DNA of 64,000 nucleotides, from NCBI GenBank assembly GCA_023333625.1, contig CM041636.1, positions 527,072 to 591,071 of the forward strand, given 5' to 3'. The translations under genes and the position numbers were made by a program. The notes under the pieces are model-generated. The model was not told where the DNA came from and searched no databases. It saw only the letters and a program-made list of their open reading frames with translations. Shown here piece by piece: positions 36,223 through 45,748 of the stretch. Position 1 is the first letter of the stretch. Every line of letters begins with the position of its first letter. This stretch comes from Bothriochloa decipiens (taxonomy: Eukaryota; Streptophyta; Magnoliopsida; Poales; Poaceae).

Positions 36223-38778
36223 CTAAAATATGGGTTTGTTATCCTCAGCAACCCATGTTGACATGGCATAGAGCACACGTCCCTTCCATCCGAGCAGCAA
36301 CCAACGGTTATCCTCATCGACGAGAAAGTCTTTGTGATAATAATTCTTGACCTTGTCCCTGGCTGCCTTGGCAACGTCTGGATTCAGTGGTAGCTGCCTC
36401 AGCCCAGCCCTGTGGTTTCGCACCTGCCATTGCTTATAAGTTTCAGGCCGTTCCACCCTGTCTGCACCCTCACAAGCAATCACATTCAGGGCAAACGCCC
36501 CAAAGATCTCCCGCTCGATCAGCAGCCGTTCAGCATTGTCCCTGGGGATGGTCGCATCGATCATGTCGAATTGTGCCGAGAAAAAGAAGAGCGCCTCCCG
36601 GAACCGTGTCAAAAAGAACGGTGCGCCATATGTTCCATTTACTACAGTATGGACGAACACATTGGGCCGCATCTCCCGGATGTTGCTGAGGACCGTGTCC
36701 CTAGGGCTCGGGCTGTCCACCAGAACACTCTCGTCCATCAGGTTGCCGATGTAGCACTCACTGTTGACAACAAGCACCTCATCTGGATCAATATTGAGGT
36801 CCTTAGCGCGAACATCCTCCCATTTTGCTGCAATACCACGGAACTTGAATGATGGCACGCCCATCTCACGGGCAACGTTGCTGAGACGGCGGCCTGTTTC
36901 TTCAATCTGGTGGGCTGGGCGAAACCCTGGTTGTGGGACGGCAATCGCGGTGAGCCTCACCTCTGGCGGTCCACCTTCCAACCTTGCCAGTTGATAGAAC
37001 AAACCTGGAAACTGGAACCCATGCTGCATACCATACTCCACAATGTGCAACTTGCTCCTCCCTGCCACGGCGTTGCAAATTGTATTGTTGGAGAAGATGA
37101 ATCTCACCTTCATGAAGCAGCAGGCTGCATTGTACAGGCTGTATGCCTTGAGAAAATCGACGACCGAGGTGTGCTGTGCCATGAGCGACTGGTACGCCTG
37201 GCTCCCCGTGCCTGCAAGCCTTGCCTCCAGTCCCATGGCGAAGCAATGAGCCAGCCTCTGCGTGGCATCCCCTCGGGGCGAGGAATGCTGCTTGATCTGC
37301 TTGAGCACCTCGGACGCGCTCCGGCGATCGCCGGCGGCCACCGACTGCGCGCAATGGATGAGCATGGTGCGCAGGTCGACGACCTCGTTGACGAGACTCT
37401 GCTTATTCCCCCGTGACCCCTTCCTGCTGACCTTCCTGGCGCTCTTCTCGGACTCGCTGTCCATGGCGATGCGTAGGTCCTCCATGCGCTTCATGAACAC
37501 CTCATAGTTACAAGTCATGATCTCACTGTACAGCTCGCTGGCACCTTCTTCCTCCTGCTCCGGCATCATCAGCTTGCTGCTCCTGCCCGTCTCTGCCTCC
37601 AAACCATCCTCCTCGGCATGGCGGTTCTTGCGGCCCCTGCCATTGGAGCTTCTGCTTCCCCCAAACATTGACATCGCCTTCACCACCTGCTCCTCCTCCT
37701 CCTTCAATTGGACTTGGGCAGCAGCAGCAAAGCCGGCAGTGGAGGGCTTGCTGCTGTCTCTGTCTTTTTTAGGCAAGGATTTGTTGCCGGAGGTGATGTC
37801 GTCATCAAGGTCGATGAGCAGGCTGTTGGTGGTAGGCAAGAACTTCTTGGCCTCCTCCATGCCTTTGAGGAACGCCATGTTGAGCATGTCCACGTTCCCC
37901 CCGTTCTGGGCGCCGAAGAAGGCCGAGGCAAGCGCGGCGTGGTCACTGTCGGCAACGGGCAAGGTGGCGGACTCTGTCTTGGTCTCCTCATCTTCCTCCC
38001 TGTCACTGGAGAACGCGGCGGAGATCTGGATCCCGCGCTGGCGTTCTTCCGCTCCGCCCGCGCTCTGGGCGGCGAGGGAAGATTGCTGCTGTTGGGCTTG
38101 TCCTCGTCCTCCGCCGCCGCCGCCATCTGAGAAGGGCGGCGGACTCTGTTGGAAGTGGAATCCTCCCGCGGCGGCGTCGTGGTGTTCCTGTGGCGGCGGC
38201 GACAAGAGTTCGGCGAAGTCGTCGAGGCCGACCCCCATATCAGGAGAAGGGTAGGGCGGGGTGCGGAGCAGATCTGAGAGGTCGACGTGGTCGTCGTAGG
38301 GCGGCGACCAGGATGCAGCGGCGGGGACGGGGCACGACGCGGCGGGGGCGTCGGAGGAGGGCGAGAGCGTGTAGCTCCCGCCGCCGCCGCCGGCCCCGGA
38401 TCCGCCGCTACTACTGCTGCTGCTGGTGGTGGTGGTGGTGTTGGTGGCGGCGGAGGTGGAGTCGGACGGCGAGGAAGCGGAGTCGGAGAGGATCTGCGCG
38501 TATGGCTGCTGCGCGGCTCGCAGCGCGGGGTGGTCGGGGAACTGGTAGAAGAACTTGTCGTCGATGTCCTCCTCCATGAGCATCCGGGAGATGAAGGGGA
38601 GGACGAGGTCCTCGGAGCTGAGCGGCGGGTCGTTGGAGTCGGAATCGTCGGTCGGCAGGCGGCCCGGCGTCGGCGGCAGGTCGAGGAAGACGGACGGCGA
38701 GAAGGGCTCCGGCGCGGACAGGTACGGCGCGCGGCCCTCCTGCGCGGCCAGGAAGTCCTCCGGCGTCGTGGCGGACAT
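36223..38778 (-). CDS. GRAS family transcription regulator, LISCL type (copy 4)
   Basis: A single-exon, 851-residue nuclear regulator. The frame is open farther upstream to 39072, but the first ATG is at 38778 (MSATTPEDFLAAQ), which aligns with copy 3. The N-terminus has the LISCL block DDKFFYQFPDHPALRAAQQP (about 80-100), a long Ser/Thr/Gly-rich linker from simple-codon runs (about 115-160), and GMEEAKKFLPT (about 300). The GRAS domain covers about 470-850: LRTMLIHCAQSVAAGDRRSA, LHIVEYGMQHGFQFP in place of VHIID, RPETYKQWQVRNHRAGL and WLLLGWKGRVLYAMSTWV. The VHIID D is E. It is the longest copy, with no lesions, and the likeliest to be functional. Confidence 0.93.
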   Translation of the reverse strand: MSATTPEDFLAAQEGRAPYLSAPEPFSPSVFLDLPPTPGRLPTDDSDSNDPPLSSEDLVLPFISRMLMEEDIDDKFFYQFPDHPALRAAQQPYAQILSDSASSPSDSTSAATNTTTTTSSSSSSGGSGAGGGGGSYTLSPSSDAPAASCPVPAAASWSPPYDDHVDLSDLLRTPPYPSPDMGVGLDDFAELLSPPPQEHHDAAAGGFHFQQSPPPFSDGGGGGGRGQAQQQQSSLAAQSAGGAEERQRGIQISAAFSSDREEDEETKTESATLPVADSDHAALASAFFGAQNGGNVDMLNMAFLKGMEEAKKFLPTTNSLLIDLDDDITSGNKSLPKKDRDSSKPSTAGFAAAAQVQLKEEEEQVVKAMSMFGGSRSSNGRGRKNRHAEEDGLEAETGRSSKLMMPEQEEEGASELYSEIMTCNYEVFMKRMEDLRIAMDSESEKSARKVSRKGSRGNKQSLVNEVVDLRTMLIHCAQSVAAGDRRSASEVLKQIKQHSSPRGDATQRLAHCFAMGLEARLAGTGSQAYQSLMAQHTSVVDFLKAYSLYNAACCFMKVRFIFSNNTICNAVAGRSKLHIVEYGMQHGFQFPGLFYQLARLEGGPPEVRLTAIAVPQPGFRPAHQIEETGRRLSNVAREMGVPSFKFRGIAAKWEDVRAKDLNIDPDEVLVVNSECYIGNLMDESVLVDSPSPRDTVLSNIREMRPNVFVHTVVNGTYGAPFFLTRFREALFFFSAQFDMIDATIPRDNAERLLIEREIFGAFALNVIACEGADRVERPETYKQWQVRNHRAGLRQLPLNPDVAKAARDKVKNYYHKDFLVDEDNRWLLLGWKGRVLYAMSTWVAEDNKPIF

Positions 38779-39130
38779 GGTGGATGGCGGATTGGCTCGG
38801 CGGCGGCTGTGCGGTGGGCGGAACAGAGCGCCTGGATAAAAAGCAGAGGTTTTACTTGGCGTGCGGGATTGGGAACTGCACGGACTTGGTTGACTTGATG
38901 CCTGAACGACGGCGGAGGATGGAGGGGATGGCGTTGGGTGTGGTGGTGGTGGCTGTTTCGATTTTGAAGGCCGTGTCCGGCGGAAGAAGGTTCCGGGAAG
39001 GCCACCGCGGGCGGGAGAAGCGGAGCGGAGCGGCGCCGGAGAGGGGAGGAAACAAAGGTGGGTGGGACCCACGTGACCTGTTGACTAGTCAGCCTGTGTG
39101 CTGTGCCAGTCAACAGTGGAGGGCTCCACC
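38779..39130 (-). promoter_or_regulatory. 5' flank of GRAS copy 4 with paired W-box cores
   Basis: The GC-rich proximal part is probably 5' untranslated leader. At 39081-39086 TTGACT lies next to its inverse AGTCAG, and at 39108-39113 AGTCAA is the same core on the other strand. WRKY factors bind TTGAC(T/C). Chance occurrence cannot be excluded. Confidence 0.4.
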
Positions 39131-39852
39131 TCTGTCAATCGATTTCTCGATCTGAGGCCTTGTGTAGTTGTCCGAAGTTGCCACCGAATTTATTAAGCAA
39201 AATTCTTATTCCCTATCATATTAAAATATTGACACATATATAAAGTATTAAATATAGATAAAATTAAAAATTAATTACATAGTTTTATTATACTTTATAA
39301 GACAAATATTTTAAATTTAATTAGTTAAAATTTAAATAATTTTTATCAAATATAAATAAAATTATACGGTACGCTGATTTGATGTATCCAACAATCTGAG
39401 ACGAAGAGAAAGGGTCCATTTTCTTTACTTATTCTTTACTTATTCAGTTAAACCAATGATTCGTTATGGAAACAGATAGCAACAACCATTTCATCAGACA
39501 TGCGTTTTCTTATTATCCGGTGGATTTACACAGTTTCATTAATGCAAATTGTTTGATGTAGTTAGTACTCAGGTTATTCGACGCTCAAGAATTCTTATTT
39601 AGGCAGTTCATATCATCCCATACATAGTGTTTTGATCTAAGATTACAATTCTTTCATGTTTCAATCCGTTGCTTGTTTTCTTTATAAAATGATGAATATG
39701 AAGTCCGGGAGGCTGCGGGTACTATGGATCCTCTGACTCCCAATCGGGTTACCTTCCCGGGTCTCGCCGGTGTTGCCTGTAGGTCGTGATGTGCCTCGAG
39801 ATGGCCGTCTCCTGTCCCCCTGCTCCTGGGGCGTCGCTCTGTTGCGTCTGGC
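39131..39852. other. AT-rich decayed repeat and unassigned sequence
   Basis: 39190-39390 is strongly AT-rich and resembles decayed ends of common grass DNA transposons (AATTAAAAATTAATTACATA). 39420-39660 has a different, even composition and no recognisable gene. 39700-39850 is GC-rich, without a convincing frame. I cannot name any of them. Confidence 0.35.
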
Positions 39853-40248
39853 CCGTCCATAGGGCAAATCGGATATGTAATTATTGGAATAATTGTTGGA
39901 GACTCAAATGATGGATATGCAAGCATGATAACTTATATGCTGTTCTATATCTCCATGAATCTAGGAACTTTTGCTTGCATTGTATTATTTGGTCTACGTA
40001 CCGGAACTGATAACATTTGAGATTATGCAGGATTATACACGAAAGATTCTTTTTTGGCTCTCTCTTTAGCCCTATGTCTCTTATCCCTAGGAGGCCTTCC
40101 TTTACTAGCAGGTTTCTTCGAAAAACTCTATCTATTCTGGTGTGGATGACAAGCCGGCCTATATTTCTTTGTTTCAATAGGACTCGTTACGNNNNNNNNN
40201 NGATGACAAGCCGGCCTATATTTCTTTGTTTCAATAGGACTCGTTACG
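39853..40248 (+). pseudogene. ndhB: Nuclear plastid DNA insertion: part of ndhB exon 2
   Basis: The translation in changing frames gives [50 protein letters not shown] and GFFEKLYLFWCG, a transmembrane part of the plastid NDH complex subunit NdhB. It starts within the gene and ends within it, and carries small changes such as CGAG to TGAG, typical of a nuclear copy decaying by deamination. A 10-N gap and a repeated contig end lie within it. It has no function here. Confidence 0.88.
40192..40201. other. Assembly gap (10 N) with overlapping contig ends
   Basis: The 47 bases before the gap (40145-40191) are repeated without change right after it (40202-40248), inside the ndhB fragment. The two contigs most likely overlap, so the gap is nominal. 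Confidence 0.9.
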
Positions 40249-43200
40249 AGCGTGAAAAAAACATGATTGGAACGTAACGCGAGAAACTACGTGCAATGCA
40301 ACATGCGACGACGCAATAAGACAAAAAAAAAGGCCGGTCGGGTATAATTTAGTTATCATAGGATGATTGTGCTCCATTGCACAGTACACTTCTTGTACAT
40401 AGTAGTACGCCCACTATATACCTTGTGAGATTTTTTTTAAAAAAAAACAATGCTTGCAGAAGCGATCGATGGAGAATATAGCTTGCAAGGAGATAGCTAG
40501 GTCCGAGTATGACGTCATGCATGAGCTAGCAGCAATGCGTACGAGTACCCAGATTCGGAGGTGGACACGTACGACAGACGGAGAGTGACACATGGACAGT
40601 CAAGGCTGCCCGCTAGCTGTACGTACTCGATCTGCGAGTGTGACATCAGCTGCCAAAGACTTTCGGAACGCACGAGGCGTTGACTCATATATCCCATCTG
40701 TCAGCACTGGCTATTTCACTAAACCCTCCATTATCCCAAAATAAATACACATCTCCTAGAGGCAAACTTATTGAAATCTAACTAGATATTTTTTTTTAAA
40801 AAAAGTACAGTAAATATTTCCATGTATTGTATAATAAAGTATTACTAGGATAATTAAAAAAAAGTTAGACTATTTATATTTATAATTATATGAATGAAAT
40901 TATTGCAAATTAATTTGGATGAATAGTTTGACACATTGATATAAACAATTAAATGCAAGTTATATAAGAGATAGTTATACTGTGCTAGTTGGCTATAAAT
41001 ACAAGTTTTTCTAGTGGATTGTGACGTGGATAGCTTGTGTGTTAAGAGAAATCTCTAGTGAGGGATTAGAGATCGTTCATAAACTGTTCTTAAATTTGTC
41101 CTCGGTCCATAATGATTTTAGTTCAGGCTTCCAAAATTCATGTTCTAGGATGAGACCTTGCAACAAGTTTAGGAAGTTGAATGTGCAAGTTGGATCGGAG
41201 TCACATGTGCAATTGAGTTGTATGGGGACTAGGATTAGAAGTAGATGTAGTTTTAGCAATTTGAATGTGCAATTTGAAAATATTGAGGCCTAGAGGAGGA
41301 GCGGGGAAGAGGACAGAAAAAAAAATGACTAGCTTGTGGGCTCCATATTGAGGTGATCTGACTCTTGATACCCCAAATAAACAAAAAATGGGGTCAATCT
41401 CGTCACTCTGAACCAAATAGAAAACCGAATTATCTCATTCTAGAATCAAAGACATGACTATCATGCCCCCATCTTAATTATCTTCCAACCAAATGCTACC
41501 TAAGATGTCAACATATATAAATAAACTCAAGTAATAAGCCATCAAAAAGCAGCTTATTTCAGCATCTAGTTAATATGTTACCATAAGCCACGTCTAATTA
41601 TATAAGCTATTTTAGTTGAAAAACAAACGAGGCCTAATTAAAACATGAACCTGATCAGAGCAGTGAGACGTAGGCCAGAATAAACAATCCTGTTTTCGTC
41701 ACCCGAAAGGATACGAACGCGATATATGGAGCAGGTGGCACGGGAAAGAACCATGCATGGGTCCAAAAAGTCAAGCAGTCAGTCTTGACCATACAAAAAC
41801 AAAGGTAGAAGCAGCTTTGAGAACAAGATGATGAGTAGTACATACATGCACCGTTGCAGTCCTTATCACTCATACGTATTATGTACAGATATATTATTCT
41901 AATTAAGTTTCACTAAACACAAACTTAATCCTCCGTCCCTTTCTATGGACGTCATTCTCAATTCCGGAAAACAAAAGTCGGCGGATAGATAAAGAAAATT
42001 GTTTCTAAAAGATCATCCTAGTACAATACTCGGAAAAGATGTCGTCATTTCCGAACATCCAAATGCTCCAATCCATATGCCTGGATTAACGATTGATATC
42101 TAAAGACGCACATGGTTGTGAAGATATATTAAAAAAGATCAATATTCTAGGATCATATAGTACGTGTACATCTCATACCCTCATATCTAATATGATATTT
42201 GCCAAGGAAGGTACCTATAATTGTAGCGGCTGATAAGCCAGCTTATACTGTTTTCTCGTAAGAGGAAAACACACATTCTTGCCATATAAGGTTTGATAAA
42301 GACTAAAAAAAACGACTTGTTTCTACAAATTTGATATAGCACCGGTTGAAGGAACAACTGGTAGGCAAAACCCCCCAAAGAATCCTTCGGTTCCAAAACA
42401 GAGAGTAGAATAAAACCAATGAAATCCTTGAAAGAAGAGAAATTGGTAAATAAAAACAAATAAAATGAATGTTAATTCCCCCTTTTTTTTAGGGTGAGAT
42501 GCTAATTGGGTGAGGCGAATACCTGGACTGGGCCTTCGAAACGATGGCTTGTAGTGTCGGCAGAATGAATAGCCCAAGTCAAGAAAAAAAAAAGTCAGTT
42601 CATTCAAAATGGGCCTACGATAAGATGTAGCAGGTGTGCGAGGCCCAGCACAGCTGTCTCGTGATACTGCACGACCCAATAATAGTGGACCTGTATCGGC
42701 CCGACTACTCATGGGCCGGGACATCGATTTGGTCCGCTGGAGTTGGCAGGTGGCAGGCCACCTACGCCACCTTCCGTACCCAATCCTTCTCTTTGGCATT
42801 GTGCAGTTCCAGGGCAGTTGACTAATTTTTTCTTTCTTTCTTTCTTTCTTTCTTTATTATATAATATATCCCTATCCATTTATTCACTTTAATCAATTTC
42901 CTTATATGCATTTGTTTTGTAAAAAATGTATAAATGTATCTGTACACCACCTGGGCACCCAACCCAATGCAATGCAACACGCATTGCAACAGTTGTATAT
43001 ATATTTATTTATGGAATATATTTATTTATAGGAGAGTAACAAGGGAAGCAATCAATCAAACGCGGAATTTTGAAGAAGCAGTAAACCTTCCTGCGTTGTC
43101 AAGGTGTCAAGGAAGAAGGAAAGAAGGGAAGGAAAGCTTCTTCTCCTCCTTTCCGCCGCATCCTTTGTGGTTCGTGCAGTAGTCGGTCTACTTCACCTGC

Positions 43201-43513
43201 CCTCATCTGCTACACGCCTTCCTTTCTTCCTCTGCTACTAGAGGCAGGAAGGCTACAGATCGATCCGAGTGATTCCTCTCCTTGTTCCTCACGTTCTCCT
43301 AGACCCTTTTTTTTTGTTTTTGCAACGCCGGGCAGCCGGCCGGCCGGCCAATTCCATCCTTCATCATCACATCTTGTTCTTGTCTTGTCCAAAACTTGAT
43401 CATCAGTCCCACACGACAAACACATCCGTCCACCAATCATATCCGCACAACTCACAACACACATCCAATCCACCATCGCCGGCCTGCCGGGGCCGCCGAC
43501 GCATCCATCACCC
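40249..43513. other. Intergenic region without a recognised gene
   Basis: The short open frames here show no family motifs, codon bias or conserved flanks. 41440-41640 and 41920-42080 look like pieces of miniature transposons (CCTCCGTCCCTTTCTATGGA at about 41932), too decayed to bound. A TTTC microsatellite is at 42828-42855. From about 43050 the sequence is C- and T-rich and probably becomes the 5' leader of the rhomboid gene. Confidence 0.4.
42828..42855. repeat. (TTTC)n microsatellite
   Basis: About six to seven perfect TTTC units in a row. Confidence 0.85.
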
Positions 43514-45748
43514 ATGACGAAGCCGGCGGGCGGCGGCGGCGGCGACGAGGAGGACGTGCAGGTGCTGGTGGAGCGGCCGTCCTCCTTCTCGCACTCCGAC
43601 CACCACCAGCAGCAGCAGCAGGGCGCCAGCAGCCCCCCCGCGCACCACCGCCGCCACCAGTATCAGCAGGTGATCAGGGCGCGACCGTACTACCGGCGCT
43701 GGTCGCCGTGGCTCGTGTCGGCCGCCACCGTGGCCTGCGTGGCCATCTTCCTGGTGACCATGTACGTGAACGACTGCCCGAGGCACAACTCTAACTGCGC
43801 CGCCGGGTTCCTCGGCCGCTTCGCCTTCCAGCCGCTCCGCGAGAACCCGCTCCTCGGACCTTCCTCCGCCACGTACGTCGTCACGCGATTGCTTTTCTTT
43901 CCTTCCTTCCTTTCTTGCATTCCAATGGTGTTGCTTTGCTTGCACCATCCAGTTCCTTGATAGGATACTCAGTTTGCTACTGCTAAACATGATTGTTCAT
44001 TCTAGCAATACCAAAGCCGACAACTTTGCTAGTAGGTATTTGTTAATTAATTTTGTTGCCGGCGGGCTACAACTACAATGCCAGGCCATGTTAATTAATT
44101 AATTTCTGGCAACTGCAAACCATTTGATTTACTAGAACAAGCATCAACCAGCAACTGCAGCTGTGGGATGATAATGGTATACTTGTAGTACGATGTACGT
44201 GTGGGCCCACCCAAGAAGCACTCAGCAGAGAGTTCGTTCAGTCTGTTAAACTGGAATTGCATTGCATGCCCCTGTTCAGCCTAGTTTCCTTGCTGAGTTG
44301 GGTCATTTGGCTTCGTCGGGCCACGGTGATTTCGTCCACTGAAACTGACAGACACTAGTTACTGATGATGAAGCACATACCGAGTAAGACAAAATCGCTG
44401 TCCATTTTTCTATTCTATGCACTTGTGCTGATATCTTTGTTAGACTTCTTTGAATATAGATTACAAAAAGGTCATATTGCAAAGTCAAAGAAGAGTAGGT
44501 GGATGACGACATATGGCATTTCTCACCTACAAAAAAATAAAAATAAAATAGAGTTTTCACTTTGGCTTGAGCCCCCTTTTTTTGGCGAAAAAAGAAGAAG
44601 ATTTGATTGTTGTGCTAGCAGTACGTTCAGAGCCTAAACTGAAAACAATGTATTATTTTTATCTCAATGTCGATGACAGGTTAGTGAAGATGGGGGCTCT
44701 CGATGTGCCTAAGGTCGTCCATGGCCGCCAAGGATGGCGTCTCATCACCTGCATGTGGCTCCACGCCGGAGTTGTTCATCTGCTCATCAACATGCTCTGC
44801 CTCGTCATCATTGGCATACGCCTCGAGCAAGAATTCGGATTTGGTAAGTCATGATACATACCATCCACATAATACTGTCTGCTGATCAACATGCTCTGCC
44901 TCGTACTTATGCCTATATATGATGCAATGCAATGTGCAGTGAGGATCGGCCTGGTTTACCTCATCTCTGGTTTTGGCGGGAGCCTGATGTCGGCGCTCTT
45001 CATACAGTCCAATGTCTCTGTTGGCGCCTCAGGTGCTCTGTTCGGCCTCATTGGATCCATGCTCTCTGAACTCATCACAAACTGGTCACTCTACGCAAAC
45101 AAGGTAGGTACATTTGCATTCCCATCAGCTTAATCTTCATCATTTGCAAAAGATCTCTGTGATTAATGAATAAACACTAAACAGGTGGCGGCATTGGTAA
45201 CCCTGGTGCTGGTGATCGTGGTGAATCTGGCGCTGGGTCTCCTGCCCCGTGTGGACAACTTCGCCCACATCGGCGGCCTCATCTCGGGCTTCCTCCTGGG
45301 CTTCGTCGTCTTCATCCGCCCGCAGTTCGCCTGGCTCACCCAGCAGAGACGTGTATCCGCTGCAGCGCCGCCTGACGGGCAGCAACCACCGGCGGCGGCA
45401 GCTGCTCAGCCGGCGGTCTCGGTGAAGCAGCGGAAGCACAAGACGTACCAGTACGTGCTGTGGCTGGCGGCCGCCGTGCTTCTCGTCGTGGGGTTCACGG
45501 TGGCGACGGTGCTGCTGTTCCGAGGGTACAACGCCAACGAGCACTGCAGTTGGTGCTACTACCTCAGCTGCGTGCCCACCAAGAGGTGGAGGTGCGACGC
45601 GGCGCCGACCACGTGCACGGCGATGCAGCAGGAGAACACGCTCACCCTTGTCTGCGCCGGCGGCAAAAACCAGACGTATGTTGTGGCGTCGGCCGCGGAC
45701 GCGTCGCAGGACAGGATCAACGACCTCTGCAACCAGCTGTGCACCTAG
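43514..45748 (+). CDS. Rhomboid-like intramembrane serine protease, four exons
   Basis: Exons 43514-43872, 44680-44843, 44940-45103 and 45185-45748 join in frame, with GT-AG at all three introns, to give 416 residues. Rhomboids cut single-pass membrane proteins within the bilayer. The first membrane helix is WLVSAATVACVAIFLVTMYV (about 64-83). Exon 2 holds the conserved block GWRLITCMWLHAGVVHLLIN. Exon 3 has the catalytic serine in GASGALFGL, and exon 4 the catalytic histidine in VDNFAHIGG, so the dyad is present. The C-terminus is a Cys-rich tail (CSWCYYLSCV...RWRC) as in Arabidopsis RBL1/2-type proteins, after a further membrane helix. The N-terminus has a His/Gln run. The start is the ATG at 43514, the only one upstream of the first helix in frame. 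A broken second copy lies at 56160-58409. Confidence 0.9.

Noticed and set aside
38779..39072. N-terminal extension of GRAS copy 4 by 98 codons
   Set aside because: The extension has no ATG, is not shared with copy 3, and is simple GC-rich leader sequence.
39420..39660. Second organellar DNA piece next to the ndhB fragment
   Set aside because: The composition is suggestive, but I could not tie it to any known organelle gene; an alignment to plastid and mitochondrial genomes would decide.
42323..42799. 158-codon minus-strand frame as a small gene
   Set aside because: Basic, low-complexity product, no family match, GGGCC-rich intergenic sequence.
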